Positions 52,566 to 62,271 of a stretch of DNA of 64,000 nucleotides are shown here, in pieces. Made by a program: the position numbers and the translations under genes. Source of the DNA: Mycolicibacterium madagascariense (lineage in GTDB: Bacteria; Actinomycetota; Actinomycetes; Mycobacteriales; Mycobacteriaceae); the NCBI RefSeq assembly GCF_010729665.1, contig NZ_AP022610.1, positions 1,426,001 through 1,490,000 of the forward strand. Direction: 5' to 3'. The first letter of the stretch is position 1, and each line of letters opens with the position of its first letter. Under the pieces are notes generated by a model. The model saw only the letters and a program-made list of their open reading frames with translations. It made no database searches and was not told the origin of the DNA.

Positions 52566-53347
52566 CGGGGGAGTGTCACGGCAGGGTCGCCCTGGTCACC
52601 GGCGGCAGCCGGGGACTCGGCAAGGCCATCGCGCAGCGGTTCGCCGCCGAGGGTGCAACGGTGGCGATCACCGCCCGGACCATGGACCCCGATCCGAAAT
52701 ACCATGGCTCCCTGCGCGAGACGTGCGAGGAGATCGCCGCGGCCGGCGGCACCGCCGTCGCCGTGCAGGCAGACCTGTCTCGATCGGAGGAGCGCGTACG
52801 GCTGTTCGACGAGGTGGTCGACCGGGTGGGCGCACCGGACATCCTCGTCAACGACGCTGCCGTGACGTTCCTGCGGCCGCTCGACGGCTTCCCCGAGAAG
52901 CGGGCGCGACTCATGGTCGAGATGCATCTGATCGCCCCACTGCACCTGACCCAGCTCGCGATTCCCGCCATGCGCGAACGCGGTCGCGGCTGGGTGCTCA
53001 ACCTGACGTCGGTCGGCGGCGACCTGCCCGACGGGCCACCGTTCGCCGAGTTCGACACCGACGCCGGGTTCGGGATGTACGGCACCGTGAAGGCGGGTCT
53101 GAATCGGATGACGAAGAGCCTTGCCGCTGAACTGTATTCCGACGGCATCGCCGTCAACGCCGCGGCCCCCACCAACCCGGTGGCCACCCCCGGCGCAGGG
53201 ACCCTCGACCTTGCGAAGACCGATACCGAGGACATCGAGCTCATCGTCGAGACCGTCTTCCGACTGTGCACCGGCGACCCGAAGACGTCGACGGGCCGCA
53301 TCGCGCACACCCAAACGTTCCTGCGCGAGGTCGGATGGCTGGGCTGA
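52562..53347 (+). CDS. SDR-family oxidoreductase
   Basis: A 261-residue SDR with GGSRGLGKAIAQRFAAEGA, VNDAAVTFLRP and catalytic MYGTVKAGLNRM. It overlaps the dehydrogenase by 4 bp (GTGA) and the APH gene by 13 bp, so it belongs to the operon. It may reduce or oxidise a hydroxyacyl intermediate; this is inferred from context. Confidence 0.87.
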   Translation: MTGECHGRVALVTGGSRGLGKAIAQRFAAEGATVAITARTMDPDPKYHGSLRETCEEIAAAGGTAVAVQADLSRSEERVRLFDEVVDRVGAPDILVNDAAVTFLRPLDGFPEKRARLMVEMHLIAPLHLTQLAIPAMRERGRGWVLNLTSVGGDLPDGPPFAEFDTDAGFGMYGTVKAGLNRMTKSLAAELYSDGIAVNAAAPTNPVATPGAGTLDLAKTDTEDIELIVETVFRLCTGDPKTSTGRIAHTQTFLREVGWLG

Positions 53348-54339
53348 CCCCTCCGCAGTTCGATGCCCTGTCGGCCCGACTGCAGTCGCTCGACGTCACC
53401 GGTCTGAGTCCGCTGCCGGGAGGGGCGTCGAGCGTGACGCTCGTGGGGCAGCGCGACGGGCAGCGGGTGGTCGTGAAGGTGGCCCCGCCGGGCAAGGCGC
53501 CGACGCTGAACCGCGACGTCTTGCGGCAGGCCTACGTCATTCGCGCGCTCGGCCCCTCGGGGGTGCCGCTTCCCGAGGTGCTGCTGGAGGACGCCGGCGA
53601 CCCTCCCGAGGTACCGCCGCTGTTCGCGATGTCCTTTCTCGACGGTACGTCCGTCGAGCCGCTGTTCGATCGCGACGTCGCGCCCGTGGACACCGACGTC
53701 ATGGCCGAGCGACTGCGGGCCGCCGCGCGGGTGCTGGCGCGGCTGCATCGCGTCGATCCCGCGTCGGTGGGCCTCGCCGCCGAGCCGGTCGTCACGCCCG
53801 CCGAGGAAGTCGCGCGGTGGTGTCGACTGCTGGAGACCGTCGACCCCACGCTGGTGCCCGGCTGGCAGGACGTCGCTGCGCAGCTGCGGGATTCGGTCCC
53901 CACCGCGCTTCGACCCGCCATCGTGCACGGCGACTTTCGGCTGGGAAACTGCCTCGCCGACGGGACGCACGTCACCGCCGTCATCGACTGGGAGATCTGG
54001 TCGATCGGGGACCCGCGGGTGGACCTCGGCTGGTTCCTGATCAACGGTGATCCGGCGACCTACCGTCGCGAGACTCCCCATTCGGGTTGCCTCCCAACGC
54101 CTTCCGAGCTTACCGAGGTCTACGGCACCGACGTGCCCCGGCTGGCGTGGTTCCAGGGCCTGGCCTGCTTCAAGTCGGCAGCCACGTGGTCGCTGATCGT
54201 CAAGCACGACCGCCGCCGAGTCCCTCCCGACCCGCAGTTCGAGGAGATGGCCGGGATATTGCCCTGGCTACTGGCCCGGGCCGAGCACTTCATCAAGATC
54301 GATGCGGGACAGGGCATTCACGCGGACGGAGAACGGTGA
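53335..54339 (+). CDS. APH-family phosphotransferase, LvaA/ACAD10-11 kinase-like
   Basis: A 334-residue aminoglycoside-phosphotransferase-fold kinase. It has the catalytic HGDFRLGNCLADG (HxDxxxxN) and the metal site VIDWEIWSIGDPRVDLGW. Bacterial LvaA and the kinase domains of ACAD10/11 have this fold and phosphorylate 4-hydroxyacyl-CoA. Its position next to an ACAD10/11-like dehydrogenase supports that role over antibiotic resistance. The ATG at 53335 overlaps the SDR gene by 13 bp. Confidence 0.85.
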   Translation: MAGLTPPQFDALSARLQSLDVTGLSPLPGGASSVTLVGQRDGQRVVVKVAPPGKAPTLNRDVLRQAYVIRALGPSGVPLPEVLLEDAGDPPEVPPLFAMSFLDGTSVEPLFDRDVAPVDTDVMAERLRAAARVLARLHRVDPASVGLAAEPVVTPAEEVARWCRLLETVDPTLVPGWQDVAAQLRDSVPTALRPAIVHGDFRLGNCLADGTHVTAVIDWEIWSIGDPRVDLGWFLINGDPATYRRETPHSGCLPTPSELTEVYGTDVPRLAWFQGLACFKSAATWSLIVKHDRRRVPPDPQFEEMAGILPWLLARAEHFIKIDAGQGIHADGER

Positions 54340-55175
54340 TGGTCGAATGGTTCCTCTACATGTCGCAGTACCGCATGCCGATCGACGAGTTCGTCGTGCG
54401 ATCACAGGCAGCCGAGGGCAGCGGCTTCGGCGGCGTCGCGTTCTTCGATCACCTCGAAACACCCGGCATGCCCAGCTCGCCCGTATGGGAGGCCATGGGC
54501 ATCGCGACCTGGGTGGCCGCCAAGACCAGCCGGATCACCGTCGGTCACCTGGTGCTGTGCGACGCATTCCGCCACCCCGCCGTGCTGGCCAAGCAGGCGG
54601 TCACGCTGGCCGAGGCGTCGGGAGGACGGTTCGAACTGGGCATCGGCTCCGGATCGATGCCCACCGAACTGGCGACGTTCGGACTGCGCACTGGCGACGC
54701 GGCACACCGCATCGACCGACTCGATCGCGATCTGACGCTGCTGAAGGAGTACTGGGGCGGCGCCCAATCACCCGCTCCGACGAAGCCCATCCCGATCGTC
54801 GTCGGTGGCACCGGCCCGAGGACGATGGAGGTCGTCCGCAATCACGCCGACTGGTGGAACCTGCCCGGACCGCAGCTCGGTAGGCTGCCAGAGTTGTTGC
54901 CCGCCATCGGTGCTGCGCGCGCCTCGGTGCAGCAGATGGTCGGCTTCGCCCGCCGGGGGAGCGACCCGCGCGAGGTCGCCGAGACCAGCCGCAAGCGGTG
55001 GGGCCAGCTCGGACCCGGGCTGGTCACCGGCACCGCCGACGAACTCGTCGAGTTCTTCACCGGGCTGTCCGAGCAGGGCGTGCAACGGTTCTACGTCTGG
55101 TTCTCCGATTCGGCGCAACCGGACGCGATCGAGGAGTTCGGCGAGACGGTGATCGGTCGCTTTCCTACCGCGTGA
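54339..55175 (+). CDS. LLM-class flavin oxidoreductase (luciferase-like)
   Basis: A 278-residue TIM-barrel enzyme of the luciferase-like monooxygenase/F420-dependent class. Visible segments: VAFFDHLETPGMPSSPVWEAMG, TSRITVGHLVLCDAFRHPAVLAKQAVTLAEASGGRFELGIGSG. It starts at ATG 54339, overlapping the kinase stop (TGATG), or at GTG 54336. In mycobacteria such enzymes often use F420. Its 3' end overlaps the convergent acyl-CoA synthetase by 11 bp. Confidence 0.86.
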   Translation: MVEWFLYMSQYRMPIDEFVVRSQAAEGSGFGGVAFFDHLETPGMPSSPVWEAMGIATWVAAKTSRITVGHLVLCDAFRHPAVLAKQAVTLAEASGGRFELGIGSGSMPTELATFGLRTGDAAHRIDRLDRDLTLLKEYWGGAQSPAPTKPIPIVVGGTGPRTMEVVRNHADWWNLPGPQLGRLPELLPAIGAARASVQQMVGFARRGSDPREVAETSRKRWGQLGPGLVTGTADELVEFFTGLSEQGVQRFYVWFSDSAQPDAIEEFGETVIGRFPTA

Positions 55176-56640
55176 GCCGCTCCCGCAGCTCGCGTTTGAG
55201 GACCTTGCCGTAGCTGTTCTTCGGCAGCTCCTCCAGATACTCGTACCGCTTGGGTCGCTTGAACCGGGCGATGCGCTCGAGCAGGTGCGCATCGAGCTCG
55301 GCCGCCGAGGCCGTACCGACGACGAAGGCCACGACGACCTCGCCCCAGTCGGGATCGGGCGTGCCGACGACGCACGCCTCGGTGACGTCGGGGTGCTCGA
55401 TCAGCACCTCCTCCACCTCGCGCGGATAGATGTTGCTTCCGCCACTGATGACCACGTCCTTGGACCGGTCGCGCAGCGTCAGGTACCCGCGCCCATCGAA
55501 CGAGCCCATGTCGCCGGTGCGCAGCCAGCCGTGCCGAAGCGTCGCGGCGGTGGCGGCATCGTTGCGCCAGTACCCGGACATGACGACGTCACCGCGACAG
55601 ACGATTTCGCCGACCTCACCCACCGCGACCGGCACGTCGTCGGCGTCGACCACCGCCACGTCGACACCGGAGCGGGCATACCCGACGGAGCCGAGCGTGG
55701 CGTCCTCGGCGTCGAGGTGGTCGGCCCGCCGCAGCCCCGTGATCGTCATGGGCGCCTCGCCCTGGCCGTACAGCTGGACGAAGATCGGCCCGAAAGCCTT
55801 GAGCGCCTTCTTCATCGAATCCACGTACATGGGGCCGCCGCCGTAGACCACGGTGCGCAGGTGGGCCGGTCGCGGGCGACCGGTGTCGACCAGACGCTGC
55901 ACCATGGTCGGGGCGAGGAACGCGCTGCTGCCGGGGTGGTGGTCGCACAGGTCGAGGAACTCGCCCGGTTCGAAGGCGGCCGACCGTGGAATCACCTGGC
56001 GCGCACCGCGCAGCACGTAGGGCGCGATGTACAGGCCCGAGCCGTGTGACATCGGCGCGCCGTGCACGAGGCTGCAGCACTCGTCGGGATCGTCGAAGTC
56101 CGCGAGATGGGACACCGTCATCGCCATCAGGTTGCGATGCGACAGCATGGCGCCCTTCGAGCGCCCCGTCGTGCCGCTGGTGTAGAACAGCCACGCCAGC
56201 GAGGCGGGGTCGGTGTCGCGCGGCGGCGCGGAAGGCGGTGCGGCCAAACGATTCTCGTAGTCAGGCAACGCCAGCGTCAAGAGGGGCACGTCGGTCACGG
56301 GCCGCAGCTCCGCGGCGATCTTGGGCGAGGCGAACACCACGCTCGCCCCCGAGTCGTCGAGGATCTGCTGCATCTCCAGGGGGTGCAGCTTGTAGTTGAT
56401 GGGCACGTACACCCGCTCGGCGGCCCAGACGGCGAACAGCAGCTCGACGAGCTCCGGCCGGTTCTCGCTGGCGACGGCGATCCGATCGCCGGGCCGGCCG
56501 ACGGCACGAAGCGACGCCGCCAATCGGAGTGCCCTGTCCCGCAATTCAGCCCACGTGTGGACGCACTGCTCGCCGAGGTACACCGCGCCGCGGTCGCCGT
56601 GGCGGGCCGCGGTCTGGTCCAGGACGGAGAAGACGTTCAC
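55165..56640 (-). CDS. Acyl-CoA synthetase (AMP-forming)
   Basis: A 491-residue adenylate-forming enzyme. AMP motif is [18 protein letters not shown], then [14 protein letters not shown], the hinge [35 protein letters not shown], and the catalytic Lys in [12 protein letters not shown]. It starts at GTG 56640, overlapping the SDR stop by 4 bp. It is the last gene of the GntR operon. Confidence 0.9.
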   Translation of the reverse strand: MNVFSVLDQTAARHGDRGAVYLGEQCVHTWAELRDRALRLAASLRAVGRPGDRIAVASENRPELVELLFAVWAAERVYVPINYKLHPLEMQQILDDSGASVVFASPKIAAELRPVTDVPLLTLALPDYENRLAAPPSAPPRDTDPASLAWLFYTSGTTGRSKGAMLSHRNLMAMTVSHLADFDDPDECCSLVHGAPMSHGSGLYIAPYVLRGARQVIPRSAAFEPGEFLDLCDHHPGSSAFLAPTMVQRLVDTGRPRPAHLRTVVYGGGPMYVDSMKKALKAFGPIFVQLYGQGEAPMTITGLRRADHLDAEDATLGSVGYARSGVDVAVVDADDVPVAVGEVGEIVCRGDVVMSGYWRNDAATAATLRHGWLRTGDMGSFDGRGYLTLRDRSKDVVISGGSNIYPREVEEVLIEHPDVTEACVVGTPDPDWGEVVVAFVVGTASAAELDAHLLERIARFKRPKRYEYLEELPKNSYGKVLKRELRERLTR

Positions 56641-57419
56641 CGGGGAACCCACTCCGAGGACAGTGCGTGCTCCGAAAGGTACTTGGTGGAACTCCACCCG
56701 CCGTCGACGACGATGGTCTGACCGTTGATGAAACTGCCACCCGGAGAACACAGGAACGCCACGGTGCTCGCGACGTCCTCGACGGTGCCGAGCCGCTGGT
56801 GCGGTGTCATCTCGGCGTTGATCTTCCGGAAGCGCTCGTCGTCGAGGCGTTGGGCCACCATCGGGGTCAGGGTGACGCCGGGCGCGACGGCATTGCAGCG
56901 GATGCCCTGCGCGCCGTACTGACAGGCGATGTGGGTCGTCAGCGCCGTGAGTCCACCCTTGGCCGCGGAGTACGCGCCGCCCCGCAGCCCGCCGACGACC
57001 GCGAACGTCGACGTCACGTTGATGATCGCGGACCCGGGCGCCAGGTGCGGAATGACCTCGCGCGCCAGTCGGAACGGCGCGCGCAGCATCAGGCCGAGGA
57101 AGTAGTCCAGCGAGTCGTCGTCGGTCTCGTGCAGGGGCTTGGGGCTGCCCGCGCCCGCGTTGTTGACCAGGACGTCGACGCGGCCCCAGCGCTGCATCGC
57201 GGCATCGACGATGCGGTGCGGCGCATCGTCGGCGACGAGGTCGACGGCGAGCGTCGCGATGCGATCGGGATCGCCGACGGCCGTGGCGAGTTCGGCCAAT
57301 CGGGCCGCGTCGCGCGCGGTGCCCAGGACGGCCATGCCCTGCTCGGCGAGCTTGACCGCGGTGCCGAAGCCGATCCCACTGCTGGCGCCCGTGACGACCG
57401 CCACCCGCACGTCGCTCAT
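56637..57419 (-). CDS. SDR-family oxidoreductase
   Basis: A 260-residue SDR with [31 protein letters not shown] and catalytic [14 protein letters not shown]. It overlaps both neighbours by 4 bp (ATGA at 57416-57419 and GTGA at 56637-56640), so it is in the middle of an operon of coupled genes. Confidence 0.88.
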   Translation of the reverse strand: MSDVRVAVVTGASSGIGFGTAVKLAEQGMAVLGTARDAARLAELATAVGDPDRIATLAVDLVADDAPHRIVDAAMQRWGRVDVLVNNAGAGSPKPLHETDDDSLDYFLGLMLRAPFRLAREVIPHLAPGSAIINVTSTFAVVGGLRGGAYSAAKGGLTALTTHIACQYGAQGIRCNAVAPGVTLTPMVAQRLDDERFRKINAEMTPHQRLGTVEDVASTVAFLCSPGGSFINGQTIVVDGGWSSTKYLSEHALSSEWVPR

Positions 57420-58954
57420 CCCGCGCTCAGGGTGGCGCGGATCGCGTGCTTGAGCACCTTGCCGGCATCGTTCTTGGGCAGCTCGGGCCAAATGGCTACC
57501 TGCTCGGGCACTTTGAACGTCGCCATACCACTCGCCTTCAGGAAGTCGCGGAGTTCGGAGACGTCGGGTCCGCGGCCGTCGACGGGGACGATGACCGCGC
57601 AGGCCCGCTCACCGGTGCGGTCGTCGGGTAGGCCGACGACCGCCACCTCGGCGATCCCGAGATGACCCACCAGCACGTCCTCGACCTCCTTGGGGGAGAT
57701 GTTCTCCCCGTTGCGGATGATGAGGTCCTTGGCCCGCCCGGTCACGACGAGGCAGTCGCCCTCCCAGCGGCCGAGGTCGCCGGTGCGGAAGAAGCCGTTG
57801 TCGTCGAAGGCATCCGCGGCGTCCTCGGGATGGCGGTACCCGACCAGCATCTGCGGACCGCGCGCACGAATCTCGCCGTCGACGAGGCGGACGCCGGCGA
57901 TGCCTGGCCTGCCGTCGGTGTCGGCGGCGCTGTCGGCGTCGTCGAGCGCACCGACGGTCGTGACGGGAACCTCGGTGGAGCCGTACACCCGGCTCACCGC
58001 CGCCTGCTCGAAATAGGCTGTCGCCCTGCGGATGAGCGATGGCGGCACCCCGGCGCCGCCACAGATGAAGACCTCGAGGTCGGGCAGCCGGGTGTCCGCC
58101 GCCTCGGCAGCGGCGAGGAGTCGTTCGAGGAACGGGGTGGCGCCTGCCATGTGGGTGATGGACTCGGCGGTCATCAGGTCGACCGCCGTCGCGGCGTCCC
58201 AGCGGTCCATCAGGACCGCGGTCGACCCAGCCAGCAGCGGACATTCGAAGGCGTAGATCGAACCACCGATGTGCGCGATCGGTGACGGGACCAGGAACCT
58301 GCTGCCATGGTCGATGCGCCAGTGGTCCCGCAGCTGACGGATCAGCGCATGCAGTGAATTGTGGCTGTGCAGCACGCCCTTGGGCCGGCCGGTGGTGCCG
58401 GAGGTGTACATGATCATCCGGACCGCGTCGGGGTCGAGGTGATCGGGACACTCGCCCATCGGCGCGGTGACGAGATCGTCGTAGGCGGTGTGCGGGCCCG
58501 GCTCGCCGCGCACGACGACGACCTCGGGAGCATCGTCCATCGCCGCGGTGACGCGACTCAGCATCGCCGCATAGTCGTGACTCCGAAAGACGTTCGGCAC
58601 GAGGATCATTCGGGCCTGGGCATCGGTGAGGATGAACCGCAGCTCGCGGTCGCGCAGGGACGGCAGGATGGGGTTGACGACCATCCCCGCCAGGGTCGCT
58701 GCGTGATAGACGACGGCCGCCTCGTGCCAGTTCGGCAGCATGAACGACACCACGCTCCCCGGCGCCATCCTGGCCGCGAGCGACGCCGCGAGTCGGTGGG
58801 CGTTGGCGTACAGGCTCGCGCAGTCGACGCGGACGTTCCCGTCCACCAGGACGATTCGGTCGGGGGTCTCCCGCGCCGCCGCGCGCAAGGCGTCGGCCAG
58901 CGTGGTGTCGACCCACAGACCGCGGGCGTAGGCATCGTCGTCGCCTGTCGTCAT
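57416..58954 (-). CDS. Acyl-CoA synthetase (AMP-forming), second copy
   Basis: A 512-residue adenylate-forming enzyme with [66 protein letters not shown] and the catalytic Lys in [12 protein letters not shown]. It is clearly different in sequence from the other synthetase in this operon, so two acid substrates, or two steps, are likely activated. It starts 7 bp after the gntR stop. Confidence 0.9.
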   Translation of the reverse strand: MTTGDDDAYARGLWVDTTLADALRAAARETPDRIVLVDGNVRVDCASLYANAHRLAASLAARMAPGSVVSFMLPNWHEAAVVYHAATLAGMVVNPILPSLRDRELRFILTDAQARMILVPNVFRSHDYAAMLSRVTAAMDDAPEVVVVRGEPGPHTAYDDLVTAPMGECPDHLDPDAVRMIMYTSGTTGRPKGVLHSHNSLHALIRQLRDHWRIDHGSRFLVPSPIAHIGGSIYAFECPLLAGSTAVLMDRWDAATAVDLMTAESITHMAGATPFLERLLAAAEAADTRLPDLEVFICGGAGVPPSLIRRATAYFEQAAVSRVYGSTEVPVTTVGALDDADSAADTDGRPGIAGVRLVDGEIRARGPQMLVGYRHPEDAADAFDDNGFFRTGDLGRWEGDCLVVTGRAKDLIIRNGENISPKEVEDVLVGHLGIAEVAVVGLPDDRTGERACAVIVPVDGRGPDVSELRDFLKASGMATFKVPEQVAIWPELPKNDAGKVLKHAIRATLSAG

Positions 58955-58961
58955 CGCGCGG

Positions 58962-59699
58962 TCAATCCTTGACCCGCCGCAGCGTCATCGAGTGGCGGAA
59001 CCGCGATGCCGGGTGGGTGTTGATGGTGACCTGGGCGACCTCGTCGTCGGAGGTCTTGTACGTGCGGTGCACCTCGACCGCCGGGGAGCCCGCGTCGACC
59101 TTGAGCCGTTGTGCGAGTTCGGGTGTCACCAGGACCGCGCCGATCTCCTGGTACACCTCGACGACGCTGATGCCAAACAGATCCTCGATGAGCGGAAAGA
59201 TCGGGCCGGTGTGCCGCTGCAGCAGTCGACCGACCGCCGCGAACGAGCGGTTGACGTAGTACTCGGTCCAGCAGTGGGTGTACTCGGCGCCGACGGCCTC
59301 CCGAAATCCGAGTACGACGAGCCACTCCTCGCCCTCGGGCAGCCCGGTGCGGGCGGCGAGGTCGGCGTCGATGCGCGTCATCCGCGTCGACTCGATCTCG
59401 AACGCCGCGCCGCTGGCGAAGGCGAGCAGATCGTCGATCGTCATGTTGTCCTGGGCGTAGGAACTCGCCGACACCCTCGGCACGACCATGGTGCCCGCGC
59501 GCGGCCGCGACGAGACGAGGTTGTCGTCGCGCAGCCGGCGCAGCGCTTCGCGCACGGTGTAGCGGCTGACCGAGAATCGTTCGCACAGTTCGTGTTCGGT
59601 GGGCAGCTGCGAACCGACGGGGTACACGCCGTCCACGATCTCCTTGCGCAGCGTCCGCGCCACCTGCAGGTAGCGGTGATCGGCGGACGTGACCGTCAT
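58962..59699 (-). CDS. GntR-family regulator (HutC/UTRA type)
   Basis: A 245-residue regulator: winged HTH at residues 8-75 (LQVARTLRKEIVDGVYPVGSQLPTEHELCERFSVSRYTVREALRRL) and a C-terminal UTRA ligand-binding domain. It overlaps the SMP-30 gene by 4 bp (ATGA). It probably binds the TTGTCCGGACAA palindrome upstream of the divergent operons and is released by a pathway intermediate. Confidence 0.9.
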   Translation of the reverse strand: MTVTSADHRYLQVARTLRKEIVDGVYPVGSQLPTEHELCERFSVSRYTVREALRRLRDDNLVSSRPRAGTMVVPRVSASSYAQDNMTIDDLLAFASGAAFEIESTRMTRIDADLAARTGLPEGEEWLVVLGFREAVGAEYTHCWTEYYVNRSFAAVGRLLQRHTGPIFPLIEDLFGISVVEVYQEIGAVLVTPELAQRLKVDAGSPAVEVHRTYKTSDDEVAQVTINTHPASRFRHSMTLRRVKD

Positions 59700-61282
59700 G
59701 CGCGCTCCCGGGTGAGCACGAGCACGCTGCCCTCGCCGTCGGCGGAGACGTAGAGCGTGCCGTCCGGACCCGCCGCGATTCCCGCGAACGGACCCTGTGG
59801 CCCCGAGAAGGGCGGCATGCCCCGCAGCGGCTTGGGTTCCACGCCCGGCGGCGGTCCGATGGGCAGTCCGCTGGCCAGCACGGTTCTGGCCCCACTCGTC
59901 AGGTCGACCGAGAGCACGGCCTGTTCGCCGGCGTCTACGACGACCAGCTCGCCGCCGCGCGCCAGTAGTCCCTGCGGACGCCGAAGACCGTCGACGACCG
60001 TCTCGACGCCCGCGGGGGTCACCCTGACGACGCGACCGGACTCGGCGACGAGGACGTCACCGCCGGGCGTGACCGTGACGCCGACGGGACGATCGAGGCC
60101 CTTCGCGACGACCTCCACCCCGCCGTGCCCGTCGACCGACACCACCTGCCCGGTGCCCTGCTCCACGGCCACCACCCCGCCGGGAGTCAGGGCGATGCCG
60201 TACAGCTGGTCGAAACCGGCTGCGAGAACGTCGCTTTCGTCGGTCGCCGGGCGATAGCGGGTGATCTGGCCGCCAGAGGTGGTGACGACGAACTCGCCGG
60301 GACCCGACCGCACCAGCCCGCGCAGGAAGCCGGGATAGCCCGGTGAGAACAGCATGCCGACGGTCTGCAGCGACCCGTCCGGCCCGACCGCGTAGAGGTA
60401 GGTGCCGTCGGCGACGTACACGCGACCGTCGTCGCCGACCTCGAGATCCAGCGGCCAGTTCAGGGCGCCGGGCAGCGTCGTGCGCGTCGCCCCGTCGCCG
60501 AGGATCTCGGTGATCTCGCCGGTGAAGTTCGACACGAACAGGCGACCGTCGGCGAAGGTGCAGTTGTCGAGGCCAGGAGTCAACTGGGCCAGGACGGTCT
60601 GGGCGCCGGTGCGCGGGTCGATGCGCAGCACCTGACCGCTGGCCACCTGCGTCGAGACGATGAACCCGTCGGCGTCGAACTTGACCGAGTCGGGGACGCC
60701 GAGCCCGGTGGCCACGATCTCGACGTGGGAGCCGTCCGGGTCGATGCGCCAGATCTCGTTGGCGCCCATCACCGGGAAGTAGAGCAACCCGTCGGGGCCG
60801 ACCTCCATGGCATTGGGCGACGGCACGTCCTCCAGCAGGATCCGCGGCGGGCCGCCGTCGGGGTCGAACTCCATCAGCCTGCCGCCCTCGCGGCACTCGC
60901 CGATGAAGAGCCTGCCCCGATGGAACGTGATGCCGTTGGCCGAGGGCACGTCGTCGCGCAGGACGCGGGTGGTCCCCTTGGCGTCGCGCACGCTGACGCG
61001 ACCGTCCATCACCTCGGTGGCGAACAGGTTGCCGCGGATGTCGAAGGCAACGTCGTCGGGGGCGATGATGTCGCCGCCCTTGGCGCTGACGGTGGCGAGG
61101 TCGCCGGTGTCGACGTCGAGCGCGCTGATCTGACTGCCGGTGACCTGGGCGATGTAGACGCGGCCGTCGGGACCCGTGCGCAGGCCGTTGGCGCCGAACA
61201 GCCGACTGGCCGCGGTGAGCCGGGTGAGGTGCCAGCCGTCGGCCACCGTCGGCGACGTCGGGACACCGTAGCGAGTCTGCAC
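59696..61282 (-). CDS. SMP-30/gluconolactonase-like beta-propeller protein
   Basis: A 528-residue protein made of repeated four-stranded blades, such as GLRTGPDGRVYIAQVTG, NGITFHRGRLFIGECREGG, PNAMEVGPDGLLYFPVMG and PLDLEVGDDGRVYVADG. It fits the SMP-30/NHL lactonase-like family, whose members hydrolyse lactones with a metal ion. It is longer than the typical ~300-residue family member, suggesting two fused propellers or extra blades. It starts at GTG 61282 and leads the GntR operon. Confidence 0.82.
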   Translation of the reverse strand: MQTRYGVPTSPTVADGWHLTRLTAASRLFGANGLRTGPDGRVYIAQVTGSQISALDVDTGDLATVSAKGGDIIAPDDVAFDIRGNLFATEVMDGRVSVRDAKGTTRVLRDDVPSANGITFHRGRLFIGECREGGRLMEFDPDGGPPRILLEDVPSPNAMEVGPDGLLYFPVMGANEIWRIDPDGSHVEIVATGLGVPDSVKFDADGFIVSTQVASGQVLRIDPRTGAQTVLAQLTPGLDNCTFADGRLFVSNFTGEITEILGDGATRTTLPGALNWPLDLEVGDDGRVYVADGTYLYAVGPDGSLQTVGMLFSPGYPGFLRGLVRSGPGEFVVTTSGGQITRYRPATDESDVLAAGFDQLYGIALTPGGVVAVEQGTGQVVSVDGHGGVEVVAKGLDRPVGVTVTPGGDVLVAESGRVVRVTPAGVETVVDGLRRPQGLLARGGELVVVDAGEQAVLSVDLTSGARTVLASGLPIGPPPGVEPKPLRGMPPFSGPQGPFAGIAAGPDGTLYVSADGEGSVLVLTRERA

Positions 61283-61289
61283 GGATCGG

Positions 61290-61319
61290 ACAGTAGCAAG
61301 CCCGTACTAGTCCAGACAA
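61290..61319. promoter_or_regulatory. Promoter and degenerate GntR site of the SMP-30 operon
   Basis: TACTGT (minus strand, 61290-61295) lies 7 bases before the GTG at 61282 and fits a -10 element. TAGTCCAGACAA (61308-61319) differs from the strong palindrome at 61403 by two bases and covers the expected -35 position. Confidence 0.5.
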
Positions 61320-61402
61320 TAGCGATATCAGCCGGACCTACGACCTTGACGAGTGCATCGTGGCTGCGGAATAGTGTTCTCCAATTGGAAGAGCAACATA
61401 TC

Positions 61403-61414
61403 TTGTCCGGACAA
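61403..61414. promoter_or_regulatory. Perfect GntR operator palindrome
   Basis: TTGTCCGGACAA is fully self-complementary, 14 bases before the SDR ATG at 61429, and overlaps the expected transcript start after a TATCTT -10-like hexamer (61399-61404). Together with the weaker copy at 61308 it makes a two-site control region for the two divergent operons. Confidence 0.65.
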
Positions 61415-61428
61415 TACGGAAGCGAGCC

Positions 61429-62271
61429 ATGGATCTCCTGCGTCTCGACGGTCGGATCGTGGTGGTGTCCGGCGCGGGTGGGGGCGGCATCGGCACGACG
61501 GTGACCGCGATGGCCGCCGAGGCCGGAGCCACCGTCGTCGCCGTCAGCCGATCCAAGGAGAACCTCGACGAGCACGTCACGCCGCTGGCGCAGCGCGGAC
61601 TGTCGGTCATCCCCGTCGCGGCCGACGCGTCGACCGACGAGGGCATCGCGACCGTCATGGACCAGGTGCGGCGCACCGAGGGAGATCTGTACGGGCTCGT
61701 CAACGTCGCGGGCGGGGCGGCGCCCTCGACCTGGATGCCGTCGACGCGGGTGTCGCGGTCGGACTGGCGCGAACTGTTCACCGCGAACCTCGAGACGGCC
61801 TTCTTCACCAGCCAGGCCGTCGCCACCGAACTCCGCTCCCAGGGCAAGCCGGGCTCGATCGTCTCGATCAGCTCGATCAGCGGCATGAACACGGCGCCGT
61901 TCCACATCGCCTACGGCTCGGCGAAGGCCGCGGTCGTCGCGATGACGCGCACGATGGCGCTCGAGCTCGCCGTCGACGGCATCCGCGTCAACGCCGTCGC
62001 CCCCGGCGTCACCGCGACCGCCGCCTCGGCGACCTACACCGACGCCGACCCCGAGCGCGACCGCGCCGCTATCGCGATGGGCCGGCGCGGGCGACCCGAG
62101 GAGCAGGCGGGCGCCATCCTCTTCCTGCTGTCGGACCTGTCGAGCTACGTGACCGGCCAGACCCTGCTCGTCGATGGCGGCATGAATCTCAAGTGGAGCC
62201 ACCTGGCTCCCGACCACACGTCGCTGTTCCTCAAGGACGAGGCGTTCCGCGAACAGATCAGGAGGCCCTGA
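61429..62271 (+). CDS. SDR-family oxidoreductase
   Basis: A 280-residue SDR with SGAGGGGIGTTVTAMAAEAG, VNVAGGAAPSTWM and catalytic IAYGSAKAAVVAM; end SSYVTGQTLLVDGG. It is the first gene of the plus-strand operon and sits 14 bp behind the GntR palindrome. Its stop overlaps the Rieske oxygenase ATG (TGATG). Confidence 0.88.
   Translation: MDLLRLDGRIVVVSGAGGGGIGTTVTAMAAEAGATVVAVSRSKENLDEHVTPLAQRGLSVIPVAADASTDEGIATVMDQVRRTEGDLYGLVNVAGGAAPSTWMPSTRVSRSDWRELFTANLETAFFTSQAVATELRSQGKPGSIVSISSISGMNTAPFHIAYGSAKAAVVAMTRTMALELAVDGIRVNAVAPGVTATAASATYTDADPERDRAAIAMGRRGRPEEQAGAILFLLSDLSSYVTGQTLLVDGGMNLKWSHLAPDHTSLFLKDEAFREQIRRP

Noticed and set aside
53335..54339. Aminoglycoside resistance gene
   Set aside because: The APH fold is shared by many metabolic kinases; position in an acyl-CoA operon next to an ACAD10/11-like dehydrogenase favours a 4-hydroxyacyl-CoA kinase.
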